Part shown: piece by piece, positions 1-11,500 of the stretch | How the letters are laid out: every line of letters starts with the position of its first letter | Numbering within the stretch: the first letter of the stretch is position 1 | NCBI RefSeq assembly: GCF_000090795.2 | Contig: NW_003546535.1 | Location: forward strand, 23,734 to 77,132 | From: Amphimedon queenslandica | Taxonomy: Eukaryota > Porifera > Demospongiae > Haplosclerida > Niphatidae | Direction: 5' to 3' | Length of the DNA stretch: 53,399 bases | Notes under the pieces: generated by a model | The model's database searches: none | What the model was told of the DNA's origin: nothing | What the model saw: only the letters and a program-made list of their open reading frames with translations | Position numbers and translations under genes: made by a program

Positions 1-120
1 CTATAATGATATTCATTGAGGCTTGTAACACGTTGGAATGAATTACATGTGGCTCATAGCATATATACATGTATGTATAGAAAATGTTATAAAAATTGGG
101 AGTGACTTATTTAAAAAACC

Positions 121-300
121 ATGGGTATAGGGATTTTTTCAGAATATGAACAGCTTGCTTATAACTTGAAAAATTTAAGTCGGAATCAGCTCAAACTTGC
201 TACACAGCATAAGTACATCAATATGTATCAGAAAATGTACCCATTTTATAAGTTGCTAGAAACGGTAAAACTTTGCAAACTAAAATGAATTAAGTTACAT
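121..300. repeat. Diverged single unit of the ~186-bp dispersed repeat
   Basis: The stretch carries the diagnostic order of this repeat: a CCATGGGTATAGGGATTTTTT-type core, then ATAACTTGAAAAATTTAAGT, then the CAGCTCAAACTTGCTACACA segment. Better copies occur in many introns of this window. Positions 1-120 show nothing recognisable. Confidence 0.6.
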
Positions 301-326
301 GATTTATAATGATAAGTTAATCATAC

Positions 327-589
327 TATATTGTGCTCCTTCACAAGCTGCCAGTGACTTCTCTAATGCAGTTCTAGCTGGATTACCCTCCCTAATGTAA
401 TCATGCATAGGCTGGAGAGAAAGATAAAATGGTAGAAAAGAGAGGAGAAAGAGTAGGTGACATACTGTTAATTATTTTTCTTCTTACTGGTTTTCCTGGT
501 TCATCTTGTTTATAAGTGGTGCAGGTGAATATTGGCGGTACTATTGCTTTACAGTTCCATTGTTCTGGGTCCTGTCCAACGTGTATAGC
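327..589 (-). CDS. CTH: Cystathionine gamma-lyase-like, partial (two N-terminal exons)
   Basis: Two minus-strand exons read as the N-terminal part of a PLP-dependent cystathionine gamma-lyase, the cytosolic transsulfuration enzyme that cleaves cystathionine to cysteine. The 5' exon (488-589) reads AIHVGQDPEQW, then IVPPIFTCTTYKQ, and ends in a GTAAGA donor. The next exon (327-411, after a CCAG acceptor) reads HDYIREGNPARTALEKSLAA and ends in a GTATGA donor; phases fit. The order matches the family's GQDP, PPI..TT and R.GNPTR..LE segments. The PLP-lysine region would lie beyond the left edge. No acceptor AG precedes AIHVG, and stops lie directly upstream, so the 5' end is unresolved: truncated fragment, unusual exon or sequence error. 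Identification is by eye. Confidence 0.68.
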
Positions 590-751
590 ATATTATTATA
601 ATAGCATTGGTACCATTGTCTAGGGTCTGGGTACCATAATGCGGCTAGAGCTACTTTTCAACCGAGGCTAGGGCGTGGCTGTGGTTTTATGCATGCATAC
701 ATAGAGGAGGAGGTCTAGTCTACCGGATATTATAGATATAGATAGAAACAG

Positions 752-790
752 GGCGATTCCTAGTCAGGCTCCGCCTGACTAGGCGATTCC
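752..790. repeat. GC-rich hairpin flanked by GGCGATTCC direct repeats
   Basis: An 11-bp perfect inverted repeat, CCTAGTCAGGC and GCCTGACTAGG (759-769 and 773-783), is separated by only three bases. GGCGATTCC is present on both sides (752-760 and 782-790). It lies about 100 bp upstream of the ROCO-Death start codon, in the presumed 5' UTR or promoter. It could be a transposon terminus or a cruciform-forming site. Confidence 0.6.
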
Positions 791-888
791 AGTATAGAGC
801 AACTCACTGTCACCCTCGCTGAACTGTTCTTGTACTGTACTGTCTTGTACTGTAGTACTGTCTTTCACTGTTACTGTCAGTCTCACTA

Positions 889-3800
889 ATGTCTAGTGTC
901 AATGACTCATCGATGGCAGAAACAGATCAGGATATATCAGATGATCTTAAAACAAACGACGAGCTACTTGATGAAATAGTTGAACACCAGGAAGCCAAAT
1001 TATCCAACCTACAAAACAAGCATGAATACGAGCTGCAACAAAATCAAAGACGACTTGAAGAATATGAGCGAACCATTCGTGAGCTTCAGGAAAAGCTTCA
1101 AGTGACAGATGAAAAAACTAGTGCCAACCTTCGCCAGTTTGATGAAGAAGGAGGGAGATTTGACAAAGAAGAAAAAGAAAAACTATCACGTTTACACCAG
1201 CGCCTGCGTGATGATCAGCGTACACTTGTTGATACGCATCATAATAAAGTCCTGCTTGAAGAGCAAAATACAAGGCTTCTAAACGACTTACGTGATACCA
1301 GGCAAATGGTTGCTAGTATGAAGAAAGGATTGGGAAGTGGCGACAAAGCTGATGGGACTGGAGCTCAAGAACTCATCAAGTCACTAGAGATGAAGCTAAA
1401 TATGAAAACAGCGGAAAGTGAGAAATTGAAAGATAAACTAGAAGAATTGCGTCAAAGGATTGAGTCACTTCAGAAGGAATCGCAAAACAAGGAGATAGCA
1501 AGTAATGAAGCTACTGAACAGACAGCTGATTCAGAGGAAGCTGAAGGTCAAATTAATCACCCTATAAATTCAGGTAGTATGTTCATGCTTTACGAAATGC
1601 AAATTTTGCTGTGCAGAATACCATGTAGCACTTATATTTCATGAATTTTTCCTGCTAAGCATTTGTGGATAAAAAATGAACAATTTGTAGCAAAAAGATT
1701 TTCAATGGAATTTAATTTCGCAAATTTTAGCCATCCATGAAACTAGCAAAATTTATTATCCACAAAATATAAGTGCTATTGGTACTAATTGTGTTATCAA
1801 ACTGATTCAAAATTCTATTATAATTATTTCATGTATAATGAATCAGATTCTTTTGTTTAGGTGAAATTACTAAATGGCTGAAAGAAGGTGTTGTTGAACT
1901 AAAGATCAAACGTATCAATATGCTGGGTCCACCTGGCTCTGGTAAAACTTGTTCTTTACGTCTCTTACTAAATGAAGATCCACCTGAAGAAGATGTCACT
2001 GACAGTACACCAATAGCTTGCCGTGCTGTCAAAGCTACAAGGATTTCCTGCAGTAAGGGTGCTTGGGAGAGAATCGGCAGCGAAGCGCTTCTCGAGAAAT
2101 TAGCGTCTGATTTAGCAGCATACGTCGGGAAACATCCAAAACCAGTTGATTCACTTCATAATAATCAGCAACAAGGAGAATTGATGGAATGCAAAAGCTC
2201 TGAAGCAACAGATGCACCTGATTCAACAGATAGCCAGAACTCTTGCTATACAAAAATTTTAGAAGCCATAAAAAGTGGAGAAAAAATCCACTTGAATCAA
2301 TCTTGGGTGTACATTGTAGATTCTGGTGGTCAGCCAGCATTCCAGGAGTTACTCCCTTTGTTTGTTAGAAGAGCATCTCTCAATATCGTTACACTTGATC
2401 TTTCTCAAGGTCTTGATCAACGACTTGAATGTAATTTTCGAATTCGTGGAGAGTTGTTTCCGATTGATTCATTTTTTGCATCAAATAGAGAGTTTTTCAA
2501 AAAAGTAGTTTGCTCTGGAGACATGTGCCCCAGTAATAAACCACTGCCCCAAGAAGCCCAATGTGATGCTCAACCAATGCATTTCATTCTTGGTACTCAT
2601 TTTGATAAAGTGAGTCATGAGGAGTTTAAAGAAGTTAATGATGCATTGACAGTCGATTTATCAAAATCTTCTTCTGAAGACCAAGTTTATTATTACAAAG
2701 AAAATGAATCAGAAATGATATGCCATGTCAACACCTTAATTCCTAAAGGTGAAGAGAGAAGTCAAGTTTCTCAAGAAATTTCTAAGTTTATCTACAATTG
2801 TGTATCGCGTAAGTTAAAAATACCAATTCGATGGTTTGCCTTTGACCTATTCTTACAAATGGAGGCAAAAAATAAAAATAGCAGCTACCTTAAGATACAA
2901 GATGTTTTATCTACTGGGGAACGCCTTAAAATGAATAAAGATGATACAGAGAAGGCTCTAGAGTATCTTCACGAAGTTACCATTATTCTCTATTATCCTC
3001 AAGTTTTACCAGACATAGTGTTTGTTGATCCTTGTACTATTCATGATACTCTCACTCGCTTACTTTCCCTGACATATGTCAATCGTAGTTCATATCACCT
3101 AATTTTAAAGGAAGATGAAGAAATTTCAAAGCAGGAGGTAAAAGATCTTTCTAAAAAGGGCCTTTTCACCTTAGACTTGTTTGAAAAGTTGCCCGATATC
3201 CCTGGAATTTTAAAGTCTGATCTCACCGAGCTTTTGTGTCAGCTGCATATTATTGCCAAGATAGGGGAAAAAAGTTATTTTATTCCTTCTGCATTAAGCT
3301 GTTATAATGGCCCACCCTTAACGAAAGATAATATAAAGCCACTGGTTATAGTCTGGCTTAACCAAGATAACAAAAATTTGCCTGTTCCTCAAGGGATCTT
3401 CTGCTCAGTCATAGTTCAATTGATAAATGAAGCAGCGCTTAAATTTTCGATGCCTGGTTCCCCATCAGAAGGCTCTTTTATTTATAGAAATGCAATGTCA
3501 TTTCAAATTCTGATTGAAAATGAAGGATGTGTTGGCACTCTTCACTTCATCAACAAATACAAACACATCGAACTTTATTTCACTGGAGATGACCCTGCAA
3601 AATACTGTCCATTGGTTCGTGAGATAGTGATGAAAGCTATCGCTGAGAGTAGCAAGAAGATCAGAGTTGATGAAGGCAAGCCCGTGCCTGCTTTTGAATG
3701 TCCCGAGACAGAGGATTGCTACTGTCTAGTCATAGACGAAGAAGATGAAAGAAGCCATTGCACCTTTCCTAAATCAGCAGAAGTTATTAAAGGACAAGAA

Positions 3801-4257
3801 AGTTACTGGAATTGGTTTCATGCTCCCAGACACAATAACAGTGAAGGTACATTTAATAATACCAGTATACCATTATAAATTATCTTAATTTTATATAGTA
3901 TGTCATACTCACTTGAATATATGGCAGCTAGATGAGATTTATTGCACATTAACCAATGCATTATTTAGCACATCTGAATGGGAAAATCTTGGTTACAAAT
4001 TAGGTTTAATTCAACCTATAATAAGTACCATTAGATCTGATCGCCAAACTTCTGATGAACGGCTTAGGGAAGTGCTAACAAAATGGCTACAACAAGCTGC
4101 CTCTGCTGCTACATGGCCTTTATTACTCAAAGCTCTTGAAGAAGCTAATCGAAAAGATGTGGCTGAAAAAATTAGTGAGTTCATAATGATTGATTATAGC
4201 AATATAGTAATAATGTTTGTATTTATAGGATGCAAAATACAAGCCACTGCAAAATAA
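889..4257 (+). CDS. Coiled-coil / Roc-COR-like GTPase / Death-domain protein
   Basis: Four exons (889-1573, 1861-3846, 3899-4174, 4229-4257) with matching phase-1 junctions give 991 aa. Residues about 30-210 are a charged heptad-like coiled coil. A Roc-type GTPase follows: P-loop GPPGSGKT (about 251-258), G3 motif DSGGQ (382-386) and G4-like THFDK (about 474). A COR-like region comes next (IPIRWFAFDLFLQM and following). The C-terminal ~95 residues form a Death domain (EWENLGYKLGL, LTKWLQQ, TWPLLLKAL). There are no leucine-rich repeats, unlike LRRK-type ROCO proteins. Known relatives couple GTP binding to Death-domain assembly in innate immune or apoptotic signalling; that role is inferred here. 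The last intron is 54 nt with no in-frame stop, so its retention would keep the frame. The gene ends about 170 bp from the convergent LTN1 stop. Confidence 0.87.
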
Positions 4258-4429
4258 TATTGCTTTCTCAATTAAACTAAGTAATGATTTAGCTGTTTTG
4301 TTTTATTGAAAGCTTATTTTTGCTGCTACTAATTAATTTTATTAACTTTTAAATAACTGATGTAGTCTTAGAATTTTAATTTTGCTGATATTAAATAAAT
4401 AAAATTAAAATTTTACACACAAAAATAAA
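4258..4429. other. Convergent intergenic spacer (ROCO-Death / LTN1)
   Basis: A short AT-rich spacer separates the two converging stop codons. AATAAA-like signals occur on both strands (for example around 4393-4402), so the 3' UTRs of the two genes could overlap. Confidence 0.5.
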
Positions 4430-7400
4430 TTAGAAAATGTTCCTGCAGAGAGGACAACTGCTCTTGTTACTAGTACTGAACCATTTATACTGAAAGGAAA
4501 ATAATAAAATAAATAATAACTGAACAAATGAGTGTAATATCTATTCACTGTATCAACACTCAATAAAATACATGTACATGCACTACCTTACCAGACATGA
4601 TGAATGGAATCTCTTCTTGCAAGTTCTACATATCATTTTAGGTAGTGAATAATTAGATCCATGAATGATACTGAAGCATATCATGCAGTCATCCAAACCA
4701 GCAAAATGTTTATCAAGATTACTCTTCCATAATAATAATCCTTCCAATATAGAACCATTCTAATGAAGGAGAGAGAATGAGATACATAATATGCCATTAT
4801 TTTAATGAAAAAATAATGTATCAAACATACATGTATATGTACTAACATAAATAGGCTATGGTGTCTGGAGTATCAGTAATGTAACACCTGAGTCTCTGCC
4901 CTTAGCTTCACCTCAAGCAGATATCTCAGTCCTCAGGTATTACATTACTTATACACATACATGCATACTATACAGCCAGAAATATTGGCGAGGAATTAAT
5001 ATTGGTGGATGATAAAATCCGCCAATTTGTGTTAATCTATTTTGGGTGTGGTTGTTCATCACGTCATCTTGTCTTCACATGCATCATGCTAGTACAAGAA
5101 ATCAAACTAAGATGCTGCATTATTTCAAAACTTCGCCTATTGTTTGGGTCCAAAAGGATTTAGAAACATGATGCCCTTGAATACAACTCTCAATCGTTAC
5201 TTCACACGCTTCATCATCCTTGAGCGAGTCCTCGAGCTCTTTGTCGGCCGTGTTTAGCTCTCTTTTAATTAATTTAAAGGCGTGGCGTAACAATTAATAT
5301 TTTCTAATTTTAATAAAAAATAATTTTCAAGTCATAATCACCAAATTAAAATACCGCCAATCACATTTTTTTGACAAATTGCCAAATAAAACTCTCACCA
5401 ATATTTCCGGCTGTACGGTACGTATACATACAACATAGAAGGGTAGTATTTAATTCACCCACTCACTTGATTAGCAACAAATGAGCTAAGTTGTAGTAGC
5501 CATTTCCTCCACAAAGAGAGATCAACCTTAGCTCTCTTCCCTTCTTTAATGGTTGGAGGTGACAATGGATAGTTATCAGGTATACACACAGTCAGTTCTA
5601 TACTGAACTCATCTACCCTGTATACCACATTAATCTCACTAACACCACCACAGACCCTCACCTAATAGTACATAGTGTATGGGAACATTTGTATAGGGAA
5701 AGTTTTAGTGGGTATGAAAGAATGTGCAGGTGTACATGTATATGTACATATATGTACATGATGTAGTGGGGAAAGGATAGAGGGAGAGAGAGAGAGAGGA
5801 AATGAAATCAATCATTAACAGTTTAGGATACAATATCTATACAACATTAGATTTAAGGCTGGTTTACAATATTACGCTAGTCCTGACGTTATGTAGATGC
5901 AGGAATAGAATCAGGTTCTATTCTAGTGGAAAACATGCGTCAAAAGGTCAAATCGCCCACGCTTTTAATTAAAAATTGACAGTACATTGGCCTAATGTCA
6001 TATTGTAAACTAGCCTTTAGTTTAGGAGGCACATACATATAATAGATGTATACATGTACCGTATTTCCTTAAATAAAAGCCCGGGCGTCTATTTCCTAAA
6101 ATGGTATTTGGATCTCGAAAAAATATATAAAAAATAAAAAAAATTAGGCCCAGAGCAGGGTTCGAACCCGTGACCTCATGCTTTTGACTTCTGTAACTTC
6201 AGGCATTATCCACTAGACTACTGAGTCACTCCTAGGCCTGTGTTGCGTATTTATAGTTAAATTGTATTGCTACCCCGGCGTTTATTCAAATGCGGCTTCT
6301 ATTTAAGGATTTACGGTACATGTACATGTGTTCTGCATGTGATGAGCATGTGCTAACCTCAAGGTTTCCTATTTTAGTATTTGAGGACATGCTCTCAACC
6401 TCTTGCCTCCATAACCTCTGACTTACATGTTTAGCTGTAAAACTATAAATAAAAACAATAAAAATATAAACAGAAATAATAAAAAATATACATACATGTA
6501 CATAAATAACACATTGAATTTTTGTACACAAATGTATTAATATGAAGTATGAACATGATTGGTAGATTGCCAAAATGATTCTTAATGATTGCTAAAATGT
6601 TATGTACATGCATGTACATATGTTGACTTATCATATTGTACCTGCTTATTAAATTGCTTGTTTGTCTATCCAGTGTTAAGTACCATTGTCTTAATAAATG
6701 AGGAATGTACTGGGCAACAGACATGTACAGGCAATTGGATAATAATGATAATGAGGACTCCATTGATACTATAAAGAGAAAGAGAAAGAGAAAGGGAGAG
6801 AGAAGGTGAAGAATAATGATTTAAGAAGGAGAGGGAGAGAAAAGAGAGAGATAGAAAGAAAGAGAGAGGGTAAAAAAGAATAAAGAAATAAGACTGTACA
6901 TGTACATGTACTTTTAAGCTAGATCATGAGGAAAGGAGAGAGAGAGACAGATACGACAGACATTTTAATCTTTTTAGTACCTTTAATTGATTCAATGTTC
7001 ATGTTAGTAGTCACAGTTGAATCACAGAACTGTGTTATACCTTGTAATAGAGGAAAAAGCAGGCCACACCCCTTCACCCAATCAATTAACTGGACTCGTA
7101 CCTAATAACTACTTAATGACTATTAATTAACTACTTAATAACTAACCTCCAAGTGACACTTCCCTATTGTTTCTATTATCAGTAGCCATAGCAACACGTA
7201 GCTTGTGGTATGGACAATGTCGTGGTGGTCGTTGTAGATCAAGTTTAGATCAATTTTTTCAAGTATTGAATCAATGACACTTTGAAATGAAGAAACACTA
7301 AAGAAAGAAAGGACAGGGTTTTTAAACGGCTGAAACCTTACATTTTTATTACATTATCTGATACATATTGATATCTTTATGCCACATAGAGTTTGAGTTG

Positions 7401-8523
7401 ATTCCAATCAAAACTAAATTTTTACAAGTTTTTAAAGTTGCTCAAAAATTAGGCTAAAGTCCTTGTACTAAAGTACAGGGTCTTTGGCTAAATTCAACAA
7501 AAAATGAAAAAGAGAGAATTCTCCATTTTTATTACATTTTCTAATACATATTGATGTACTTATGCTATGTAGAAAGTTTGAGCAGATTCCGACTTAAATT
7601 TTTAAAGTTATGACCATTTGTTAAAATCGGCCAATTTCTGAAAAATCCCTGTACTATAGCCCATGGTTTTTTCCGAAAAATGGCTAAAAAATCACCCCCA
7701 ATTTTTATTACATTTTCTGATACATATTGATGTACTTATGCTGTGTAGAAAGTTTGAGCTGATTCCGACTTAAATTTTTAAAGTTATTACCATTCATACA
7801 TATCTGGATAACATGGATTATAGAGTGTTACTATTAATAAAACACATTATGATTACCTAATTTGTTTTGATTCTTTTTTTAGCTTCTCCTCCTCCTCAGT
7901 CACTATTCTCACTAATAATAGGCTCCTATATCAATTAATTAAAAACAATTAATTGATTAATTAATAAACTAAATACACGCACCTTCTTGTCAATTTACAT
8001 GCCACTAGCTGATCAAAGTAAAGTGGAGATCTCGTCACCATAACAACAAGCTCCTCCCACTTTTCGATTGAAGGACCAGTAGCTAGTAAGTCCAAAATAC
8101 GACACGTATGATACCTTAGCAACCGGCTCTCGTAACTAGGGGGTGTGGTCAAATATTTGATGAATATCGGTAGCAGTAGATCCACAATACTGTGACTAAA
8201 AAACTCCACCCACTCACTGTGCTCGTTAATGAGGTGGGCAGGACTCTTGTTACTAAAAATAGTCTGGAGCGATTCCAATAGCTGTAACCCATGGCAACAT
8301 AAAACCACACCCTCTAATGAAACTGGATCCGAACAATCGACAAGTAACTATAATTAAAAATAAAAGTAGGCGTGACTAATGGGTGTGGCTTACTTGAACA
8401 ATAGTTACAAGAGTACAAGAAAGGAAGTCCCAGTATTGTGAAATAGACTCGTGTGATGAGACCACACCCACTAATAATCGTAGCACTGAGAATACCATTG
8501 GATCACGGGACACCTCCAGCAAA
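4430..8523 (-). CDS. LTN1: LTN1 exons 21-30 (C-terminal HEAT-like, RWD-like and RING)
   Basis: Exons in transcript order: 8394-8523, 7983-8347, 7857-7925, 7147-7297, 6981-7101, 6642-6768, 6358-6442, 5467-5661, 4592-4759, 4430-4489. Exon 26 reads [17 protein letters not shown], equivalent to the human VRQWWN segment. Exon 28 is RWD-like ([21 protein letters not shown]). Exons 29-30 encode the [21 protein letters not shown] and CPLC supply all eight zinc ligands, with the splice inside the domain between SCL and YKWF. The stop TAA is at 4430-4432. Introns here host three MITE-like or foldback elements. Confidence 0.93.
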
Positions 8524-11500
8524 CTAAAAATTTAATGGGCAATCAGTAAAATTAAAGAGCTAAATTTTTTTACTACAACATGATTATACATGTACTTTTA
8601 ATTAATTTTATTAATAAAACTAAAAAAAAAATAAAATAATAAGTAGCAATTAAAATAGCAATTAATCTAATAAACAACAAGTCGGTTATTTTTAAGATCA
8701 CAAACATACAATAATCCATCTTTATCAAATCTTAATCCTGTTGGTTTATTAAACTGCTCAATATTACTGCCTTTACTTCCAAACTTCCTAACAAACGCAC
8801 CATCACTAGTGAAGACTGATATACGATGATTGCCCCCTTCACTAACATACACTAGACCAGTAGCTGCAGTGTCTATTGTTATACCATGTGGCTCCTTAAG
8901 CTGTCCAGGACCAGATCCTTCAGTACCAAACTGATCCACAAATTTTCCATCTGGAGAGAACTTCTGAATGCAATGATTACCACGATCAGCAACATACACT
9001 AATCCTTGACTGTCAATAGCAATGTCACGTGGATACTGAAACTGTCCATTAGCTGATCCTTTACCACCAAATAAATGAGAGAAGGCTAGATCAGGATTCA
9101 AGACTTTTACACGATGATTATCCCTATCAGCAATATAAACCTGTCCTGTTATAGGAGAAATGGCTATACCACGAGGAAAGACATATTGCAGTGCTCCACT
9201 GCCCCACTTACCAACTGATGCTTTAAGGTATCCATCTATGCTTATCTTCTGGATCCTGTGATCATCAGATACAAGAATGAAGTTGTCTGGAGAAATGGCT
9301 ATGCCATGAGGAGAAGAAAACTTGACATTACCAGATTTCACTTTCTTTCCTTCTCTATCCAGTATTGTTACACAGTTGCGATTAGCCTCAGATATTATAA
9401 CATGATTATCATCACTTACAGCAACTCCCCAGGGACCCTTAAGTTCAGTTATAGTACGTACTGGAGTGATGTTATCAAGGTAAGGATTGATAGGGATGAC
9501 TAGTGAGGTATCCTCAAGATCTACATCATATACTTGTACTTTTACTGTATGAGTACCACTGGTTGAAGGGTTACACTGTATCCTATACACTCCAGGATCA
9601 GTGCTGGTGGTAGTGACTGTAGTGTGAATGGGTTGATCACCTTTATCAACTGGTACTAGACTACACCTCAGAGAAGAGACGGGAACACACAAAACAGATG
9701 AATCTGGTGCCTCCATTGATAGTGAAAACGATACTGCTTTGTCAGCAGGTGTAATACAATCAATCTTCTTCACTCTACACTGCTGTAGTGCAGTAGAGGT
9801 CACAATATCTCCAATGTGATGTAGTGATTTGATATCTTTACTCAATACAAAGTCGGCTTTTTCCTTTGGATGTAACTCCTCCACATTGATCCCTGCAGTA
9901 ACTTCACTCATACGCTCCATCATCTGGTTCTTAGACCTCAGGACTTGTTGACGACTGCCTGTCTCCAGACTCTGTTCTACATAATCTTCAACATCCTCCA
10001 GAAGACTCAAACTCATTTCTGCTGATTTTATTTGCACTGACAGCACCTTTAGTTTATCATCAGTGACCCTCTTTGCCTGCTCAGTCAGTTTCCTCTCTGA
10101 CTGACGAAGAACATTCATCATTTCCTCTACCATTTCATGTATTTCTTCTAAGACTCCTTCTCCTCTCTCTCTGATCTCACCCTCTCTCTCTTCTAGAGCA
10201 GACAGGACCTTCTTGAGTGCTTCCTTCTTTCCCTCAACTGGTGATAGACATTCTCTTAACTTTTGACAGTGTTTAGGATAACTGTCAGTGATTAAGCTAT
10301 ATTCATGATGTTTGTGATCATGAAATTGACAGGTAACACAGATTACTGTATCACATGTTTCACAGAATAGCTCCAAAGGCTTTCCATGATCACTACATGT
10401 AGCCTCTTGAGGATGAGGTAAAACTGCTGTTTTCTCCATATCACTGTGTATCTCTTTGAGGTTGTTGAGAGTGAATGCTACAGGAAAGGCTCCTGCTCCT
10501 TCTTTTGGTAACTCTGTACAATGACGACAAGTGGGACAAGAGAGGTAATAGGTCTCATTCTTCTTATCCAGAGGTAATCCCTCCAGACACTGCTCACAGA
10601 ATGAATGTAGACAAGGTAAAGTCTTAGGGTTGGTATAGTGGTCAAGACACACAGGACAGGTGAGCTGTTCCTCCAGTTTGAGGAGAGAAGATGAAGATGG
10701 TTTGGTTGCCATTTTAAGAAAAAAATAAAATTATGCACGTAAAGCAAGATCGAAAAATGAAGAGAGATAAAGGTAGAAGATGGTAAATGAAGATAGAGCA
10801 AGAACGAATAATAAGAAAATAAAGAAATCAGAATGAACGAGAATTAAAAAATGGTAGAGAAGAAGAGAGGGCAGGTAGACACAAAAAGTGGGCGTTACCT
10901 TAAATATATTCAAAGATCTTGTGACTAAAGAAAGTTATGATAGCACATAATGAATACTGGCTTTACCATAGTAACCAGTGGGAAATACTGTACATTACAT
11001 TACATTACATTATATTATACATTATAAATACATTATATTATATTATATACATTGAATTAGAATAGGAGATGAAAAATATAATTAGTAACAACAAATTAAA
11101 GTAAATGTATATAAGGACATTCACTTACTTCCCTCCTCCAAACAGGTTGAGCTGATCCTGATACTGTACTATAGAGCTCAGTACAGTATTGATAGACTCA
11201 TTGTACTGTACAGTGTTGGGTGATGTAATGTATAGCAATGAGCAGACTTGACAAGGATCTAGAGAAATAAAATACATGTACATATAAATTGCTTTAAAAT
11301 TGAACATTCAGCATGTGCATCAGAATAAGTACTTTTCTGGCAAAACACTAATTACTTCTATAGTACAGGGACTTTGGCTTGATTTTAGAGCAACTTAAAA
11401 ATTTTTTTGAAAATTCAATTTTGATAGGGATCACCTCAAACTTTCTACACAACAAAAAACATGTATATGCATCAGGAAAAATTATAAAAATGAAGAATCT

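Noticed and set aside
6147..6238. Working tRNA gene
   Set aside because: The B box and acceptor stem are good, but the D region is too long and no clean anticodon stem-loop is seen.
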